Shown here one piece after another: positions 20,965 through 24,303 of a stretch of 24,303 bases of DNA (position 1 is the stretch's first letter; the number at the start of each line of letters is the position of its first letter). The notes beneath the pieces are model-generated. The model was not told the origin of the DNA. It did no database searches and was given only the letters and a program-made list of their open reading frames with translations. Made by a program: the position numbers and the translations under genes. The stretch is taken from positions 1 to 24,303 of the forward strand of contig JANOYC010000043.1 of NCBI GenBank assembly GCA_031428675.1. Reading direction: 5' to 3'. The DNA is from JANOYC01 sp031428675. GTDB taxonomy: Bacteria > Actinomycetota > Actinomycetes > Actinomycetales > Microbacteriaceae.

Positions 20965-21600
20965 ATGGGCACAGCAGTTCCAACGCTCGGGGAGGGCGCA
21001 ATCACGATCCGGCCGCTCCGGATTCGCGATGCGCGCCTGCTCGAGCGGGAATTACTGGAGAACCGTTCGTGGCTCCGGCAGTGGGAGGCGACCAACCCGG
21101 TCGGATTCGTTAATTTCGATGTCAAGTCGAGCATCCGCAGTCTGCAGTCCAACGCGCGCCTCGGCGCCGGACTACCGTTCGCGATCGAATATCAAGGCAC
21201 GCTCGCGGGCCAACTCAACGTTTCCGGGATCAATTACGGCTCCCTCGCGTCGGCGACGATCGGTTACTGGGTTGCCAAGCGCTTCGCCGGCAAGAACATC
21301 ACGCCCACGGCGGTAGCCCTCGCGACCGACTACTGCTTCTTCACCCTCGGACTGCACCGGATGGAGATCTGCATCCGGCCGGAGAACGAACCGTCGCTCA
21401 GAGTGGTCGAGAAACTCGGGTTTCGCTACGAGGGCCTCAGGCGTCGCTACATCCACATCAACGGCGATTGGCGCGACCACTTGTGCTTCGCACTGACCGT
21501 CGACGAAGTTCCCGCCGGCGTGCTTCGCCGATGGCTCGACGGGGTTGTGCCCACCGATGCCACGGTCATTCCGCGTGCCGATCGCATCGTCTCGAGCTGA
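20965..21600 (+). CDS. rimJ: RimJ/RimL-type GNAT N-acetyltransferase
   Basis: 211 residues. AITIRPLRIRDA at the start, the acetyl-CoA region IGYWVAKRFAGKNITPTAVALATDYCF (about residues 91-117) and LHRMEICIRPENEPSLRVVEKLGFRYEGLRRRYI are the RimJ/RimL/SerAT pattern. It probably acetylates the N-terminus of a ribosomal or other protein; the substrate is not readable. The start lies 3 bases after the galU stop and lacks a clear ribosome site, so translation is probably coupled. The position beside galU and a SepX/GLPR-like gene is the known actinobacterial order, but the Glp (MoeA-like) gene that usually separates it from galU is missing. Confidence 0.88.
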   Translation: MGTAVPTLGEGAITIRPLRIRDARLLERELLENRSWLRQWEATNPVGFVNFDVKSSIRSLQSNARLGAGLPFAIEYQGTLAGQLNVSGINYGSLASATIGYWVAKRFAGKNITPTAVALATDYCFFTLGLHRMEICIRPENEPSLRVVEKLGFRYEGLRRRYIHINGDWRDHLCFALTVDEVPAGVLRRWLDGVVPTDATVIPRADRIVSS

Positions 21601-21727
21601 TCGGCGCACGGTCCTGCGCTGGCCGACTGTTTCGCGTCTCGATGCCGACGAATCGGATCGAGAGGGTCAGAACGAGGCGCTCGGAATTGCTCCGTGTGTC
21701 CAGCGGCGATTCGCACTCCGGCGCTCG

Positions 21728-21733
21728 TACCTT
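21728..21733 (+). promoter_or_regulatory. -10 box of the leaderless SepX-like gene
   Basis: TACCTT followed by 6 bases and the ATG at 21740; no ribosome site. It suggests a separate leaderless promoter inside the galU-rimJ-sepX unit. Confidence 0.45.
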
Positions 21734-21739
21734 AGGCGT

Positions 21740-22705
21740 ATGGATTTCTCGGGCCTCGGAGGCGGCGTCATGGTGGCCCTCGCCGCAGTGCTGTGGCTTG
21801 CCTACCTCACGCCCACCTGGTTCCGCCGCAGCGAATATCTCGCGACCGAACGAAACGCAGTGAGGCTTCAGCAGACGTTGCGCGTGCTCGCGGAGACGGC
21901 CGAGCTGCCCGAGCCAGTGCGAGCCGAGACAACCGCACGCGATGTCGCGGCCCACGCCCGTCGATTGCGCGACGAACAGGCCCGGTTGGATGCGATCGCT
22001 GAGGCCCGTCAATTGGCCGCACGGCGGGAGCGCGAGGCGCGAATAAACGCCGTTGCCCCGGGGGTCGCGCCCGCTGTTCGCGCGGCCGCACGACGCAAGC
22101 GGCTCCGCCGTGGTCGGCTTGTGGCATCCGCCATCCTTCTCTCGGCCATCATCGGTGCGATCGTCCAGGTTGCACTCGGGGTGACTACCGGCTTCGTGAC
22201 AGGGTCGTGGATAGTGCTGGCGGCATCCGTCGGCGGCGTGGGTCTGAGTGCTTCGATGCTCAATCGCCTCGCGGTGGTAGGTCGCTCCCTCGCGCGCGAC
22301 ATCGATCGAATCTCGGTGCGCGAGCAACGCCCTGCGGTCGAATCGGCGGCGGCGGCACCCGCCGCGCGCTCCGCAGCGAAGCGAGAGTGGACGCCCGTGT
22401 CCATTCCCAAGCCCCTCTACTTGGAGCGTCCTGCGCCTGAGGCCCGACAGGCGGTGGGCCTGGTGCTTGATCCCGTCGTCGACGAAACCGGCCGGGTGGC
22501 CCAGCCGCTGGAGACCGCAGTCGCCGCGCTGCACGCCGCCGCAGCGGATGCCGAACGCGCTCTTCGCTCTGCGCAGCAGTCACCCGAGGTGGCGCAGTTC
22601 GTGAAGCCGGCGAGCAAATACGCGTCGATGGGCATCATTGCCGACGCTGATGCACCCGCGACCGACCTTGATGCGGTGTTGCGTCGTCGACGCGCCGCGA
22701 GTTAG
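21740..22705 (+). CDS. sepX: SepX/GLPR-like membrane protein of the division apparatus
   Basis: 321 residues. An N-terminal helix (about 8-26) in MDFSGLGGGVMVALAAVLWLAYLTPTWFRRSEY matches the SepX/GLPR start, a helix ending in YLxPxWxRR. A charged cytoplasmic region of about 100 residues rich in Arg/Glu coiled helix follows, then two further hydrophobic segments (LVASAILLSAIIGAIVQVAL and TGSWIVLAASVGGVGLSASM) and a polar C-terminus with KREWTPVSIPKPLYL. SepX of Streptomyces and GLPR of Corynebacterium are membrane proteins that bind Glp and support FtsZ ring or Wag31 function. Identification is from the N-terminus, topology and position after rimJ. It ends sharing four bases with the end of the antisense recombinase frame. 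Confidence 0.7.
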   Translation: MDFSGLGGGVMVALAAVLWLAYLTPTWFRRSEYLATERNAVRLQQTLRVLAETAELPEPVRAETTARDVAAHARRLRDEQARLDAIAEARQLAARREREARINAVAPGVAPAVRAAARRKRLRRGRLVASAILLSAIIGAIVQVALGVTTGFVTGSWIVLAASVGGVGLSASMLNRLAVVGRSLARDIDRISVREQRPAVESAAAAPAARSAAKREWTPVSIPKPLYLERPAPEARQAVGLVLDPVVDETGRVAQPLETAVAALHAAAADAERALRSAQQSPEVAQFVKPASKYASMGIIADADAPATDLDAVLRRRRAAS

Positions 22706-24303
22706 ACGACACCGCTCGCGCCAGATTCCGAGTGTCTGACGGACGGCGCTATTGCTGGTAACGTAGCAACGCAGTCAGGGCCCTTGGCGCAGTTGGTAGC
22801 GCGCCTCGTTCGCATCGAGGAGGTCAGGAGTTCGAATCTCCTAGGGTCCACCATAGAAGGCTTACTGCAATTGACGTCCTCGTCGATGCCAGTGAGTAGG
22901 TCTTTTACCGTAACCGCACTTGAGCCACCCTTCGGGGTGGCTCTTGTCGTTGGTGCGGAGTGATGCTCCAGTTCGGCAAGTGCCTGTTCGAGGGCCTTAT
23001 TTTTGTTGAGACCTGCTTCTCGGGCGCGGAAGCCGTGTTGGGCTGCGAGCAGTTCTGCGAGCGGGCTGTTGATCTCATCCCCGACGACTTCTTCGTTGGC
23101 GACGAAGATGTGCTTGAAGATGGCCTGGTTGAGCTTGCGCCGTATCTCGTCACTCGCTCCCATGTAGAGAGCGTGGGGGTCTTCGAGCAGTTTCAGGTTG
23201 GCTTCGAGGAATCTTGCTCCGTCGCTGAGGTCATCGACCACGGTGGCGAGATCGGAGCGCAGCTTTTCTCGTTGCCTTCCGATATCCAGCAGTCTTGCTC
23301 GTATCTTCCCCTGTGGCAGGGTCGCGTCAGCAGCAAGGTCGAGTAGGTTCTCCTCCTTGGTTTCGAGGGTGACCAGTTGGTCTTCGAGTTGCTTGCGAAG
23401 AAGTCTCTGGGCTGCTTCGGTGTCGGCGAGTGCTGACTCCATTCCGGCGCGCATGGCAGCGACGAACGCAGGAGTGAACCGGACGGTCTTGTAGTGCTCC
23501 TCGACTGCCTCTTCGACCCGGTCGACGTTCGAGTACGGGGCGTCGCAGATATGGTCTTGAACACCGATGCAGAAGAAGTAGAAGTAGGCGTTGCCTTGCT
23601 GGCCCACTGCCCGCATGAGGATCATCCGTTTGATCACTTGGTCCTCAAGTCGGCATCGTCCGCAGTAGAGCGTGCCCTTGAGGTAGTGCGGATGCACCCG
23701 GCGGCGTTCGCCCGAGATCGCCCGAGTTTCCAGCAGTGACTGGACTCGGTCGAAGAGTTCTTGGTCGATGAGGGCTGGGTGGCGTCCGTCGTATTCCTCG
23801 CCCTTGAAGGCCACCTTGCCGAGGTAGTAGCGGTCGCGAAGCATCTGCGCGACCTTGTTGATCGATACCGGGCCGGGTGCGCGGCGCACGTTTCCTCGCG
23901 TGATCAAGCCGCGGTCGGTTAGTTCTGACGCGATGTCGTCGAGGGTGTGGTCACCGGACGCGTAGAGCTCGAATGCAAGTTTCACGAACGGTGCGCGTTC
24001 TTCGTCGATGCTGACGGATCTCACTTCGCGGCCTTCGAAGCGTTCGATGGTGTTGAGGTAGCCGATGGGTGCTCGCCCGAGAGTGCCGCCGTTCTTGGCT
24101 TTCTGCCCCATCTTGTAGGCGATGTCTGCGCCGTCCTCGCGGGAGCGGTACTCGTTGAAGGCAGCGAGGATGCCGTGCATGAGCTGACCCACCGGAGTCT
24201 CATCGATGGACTCGGTGGCGCTGATGAGTCCGACGCCGCGTTTGGTGAGGTCGGCCATGACTATGGCGTCGTCGTTTCGGTTGCGGGCGAAGCGGGAGAG
24301 CTT
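22702..24303 (-). CDS. Large serine recombinase/integrase, 5' end beyond the window, reading through the tRNA
   Basis: The frame is open from the right edge; the visible part starts KLSRFARNRNDD, the end of the catalytic domain of large serine recombinases, and continues TESIDETPVGQLMHGILAAFNEYRSRE. Then come the recombinase domain (GRAPIGYLNT onward), a zinc ribbon (LYCGRC ... YFFC ... HICDAP) and a coiled coil (ETKEENLLDLAADATL, LLDIGRQREKLRSDLA). The catalytic Ser lies upstream of the window. After AELEHHSAPTTRATPKGGSS the frame goes on antisense through the whole tRNA-Ala gene (VDPRRFELLTSSMRTRRAT is the tRNA complement) and about 50 more codons of host DNA to a TAA at 22702-22704. It integrates or excises a mobile element, probably at this tRNA. 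Whether the full extension is stable is unknown. Confidence 0.88.
   Translation of the reverse strand, partial: KLSRFARNRNDDAIVMADLTKRGVGLISATESIDETPVGQLMHGILAAFNEYRSREDGADIAYKMGQKAKNGGTLGRAPIGYLNTIERFEGREVRSVSIDEERAPFVKLAFELYASGDHTLDDIASELTDRGLITRGNVRRAPGPVSINKVAQMLRDRYYLGKVAFKGEEYDGRHPALIDQELFDRVQSLLETRAISGERRRVHPHYLKGTLYCGRCRLEDQVIKRMILMRAVGQQGNAYFYFFCIGVQDHICDAPYSNVDRVEEAVEEHYKTVRFTPAFVAAMRAGMESALADTEAAQRLLRKQLEDQLVTLETKEENLLDLAADATLPQGKIRARLLDIGRQREKLRSDLATVVDDLSDGARFLEANLKLLEDPHALYMGASDEIRRKLNQAIFKHIFVANEEVVGDEINSPLAELLAAQHGFRAREAGLNKNKALEQALAELEHHSAPTTRATPKGGSSAVTVKDLLTGIDEDVNCSKPSMVDPRRFELLTSSMRTRRATNCAKGPDCVATLPAIAPSVRHSESGASGVV
22736..22764 (+). promoter_or_regulatory. Promoter of the tRNA-Ala gene
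   Basis: CTGACG at 22736-22741, 17-base spacer, TAACGT at 22759-22764, putting the transcript start about 7 bases before the tRNA 5' end at 22778. Confidence 0.55.
22778..22853 (+). tRNA. tRNA-Ala (anticodon CGC)
   Basis: 76 bases including an encoded CCA end. The acceptor stem GGGCCCT pairs with AGGGTCC and has the G3-U70 pair that identifies alanine tRNAs. D arm GCGC-AGTTGGTA-GCGC, anticodon arm CCTCG-TTCGCAT-CGAGG with anticodon CGC, T arm AGGAG-TTCGAAT-CTCCT, discriminator A. It reads GCG codons. The 3' end is the apparent left boundary of an integrated element whose recombinase begins on the other side, antisense. Confidence 0.97.
22854..24303. mobile_element. Left end of a probable integrated element at tRNA-Ala
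   Basis: Directly after the tRNA 3' end the sequence is occupied by a large serine recombinase pointing toward the tRNA, the usual layout of an integrated element's left end. The right boundary and a repeat of the tRNA 3' end are outside the window, so an att duplication cannot be confirmed. All visible element sequence is the recombinase. Confidence 0.6.
22922..22943 (+). terminator. UUCG-loop hairpin downstream of tRNA-Ala
   Basis: GAGCCACCC at 22922-22930, loop TTCG, GGGTGGCTC at 22935-22943, followed by TTGTCGTTGG. A 9-bp stem closed by C(UUCG)G is a very stable hairpin of the kind that ends tRNA transcripts. It lies within the antisense C-terminal frame of the recombinase (ATPKGGSS). 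Confidence 0.55.

Noticed and set aside
1..24303. CRISPR array or toxin-antitoxin locus
   Set aside because: No regularly spaced repeat is present; the only short repeats are the palindrome pair, the 20-bp tandem pair and the 11-mer. The small gene pair 8721-9175 lacks recognisable toxin or antitoxin motifs.

Overview
The window is high-GC actinobacterial DNA, most likely from a member of the Microbacteriaceae. The support is the strong G+C-biased codon use, a DUF7882-type small protein that I associate with this family, a DUF4011/degenerate-helicase giant, a SepX/GLPR-type division protein next to galU and rimJ, and several genes whose start codon lies 6-7 bases after a TANNNT -10 box (leaderless mRNAs). 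There are no rRNA genes and no CRISPR array. One tRNA gene is present.

Layout. 1-842: the start of a probable M15 peptidase runs off the left edge, then an F420-type nitroreductase-like gene is bracketed by two related palindromes. 836-8591: a polyol (mannitol/sorbitol-type) utilisation locus. A divergent AraC regulator faces a six-gene operon of lipoprotein binding protein, two ABC permeases, mannitol-dehydrogenase-family enzyme, zinc sorbitol/xylitol-type dehydrogenase and SDR dehydrogenase. A strong stem-loop separates the binding-protein gene from the permeases, and no ATPase gene is present. The operon ends at a bidirectional terminator facing two small leftward genes (91-aa soluble and 54-aa membrane protein). 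9394-11405: a DUF7882 protein, an unrecognised 163-aa protein, and a membrane-anchored or secreted CHAP cell-wall hydrolase with a well-formed promoter. 11445-13150: a KhtT/KhtU-like K+(Na+)/H+ antiporter pair. 13138-18646: a one-TM coiled-coil protein diverges from a 1313-residue DUF4011/SF1-helicase-like protein whose ATPase motifs are eroded; a 65-aa basic protein overlaps its end.

18652-22705: the actinobacterial folate/envelope/division neighbourhood. Leftward are 5-formyl-THF cyclo-ligase, FmdB zinc ribbon and mscL; rightward are galU, rimJ-like acetyltransferase and a SepX/GLPR-like membrane protein. The gene for Glp (MoeA-like), which I expect between galU and rimJ in many actinobacteria, is missing. 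22778-24303: tRNA-Ala(CGC), then the left end of a probable integrated element with a large serine recombinase. The recombinase reading frame runs antisense through the whole tRNA gene and stops at the end of the SepX-like gene.

The observations I rate highest are the DUF4011 giant with a lysine-less Walker A, the recombinase that reads through its tRNA target, and the palindrome that supplies the stop codon of two adjacent genes at the same internal position. All functional calls rest on reading the sequence and on family knowledge; no database search was run.
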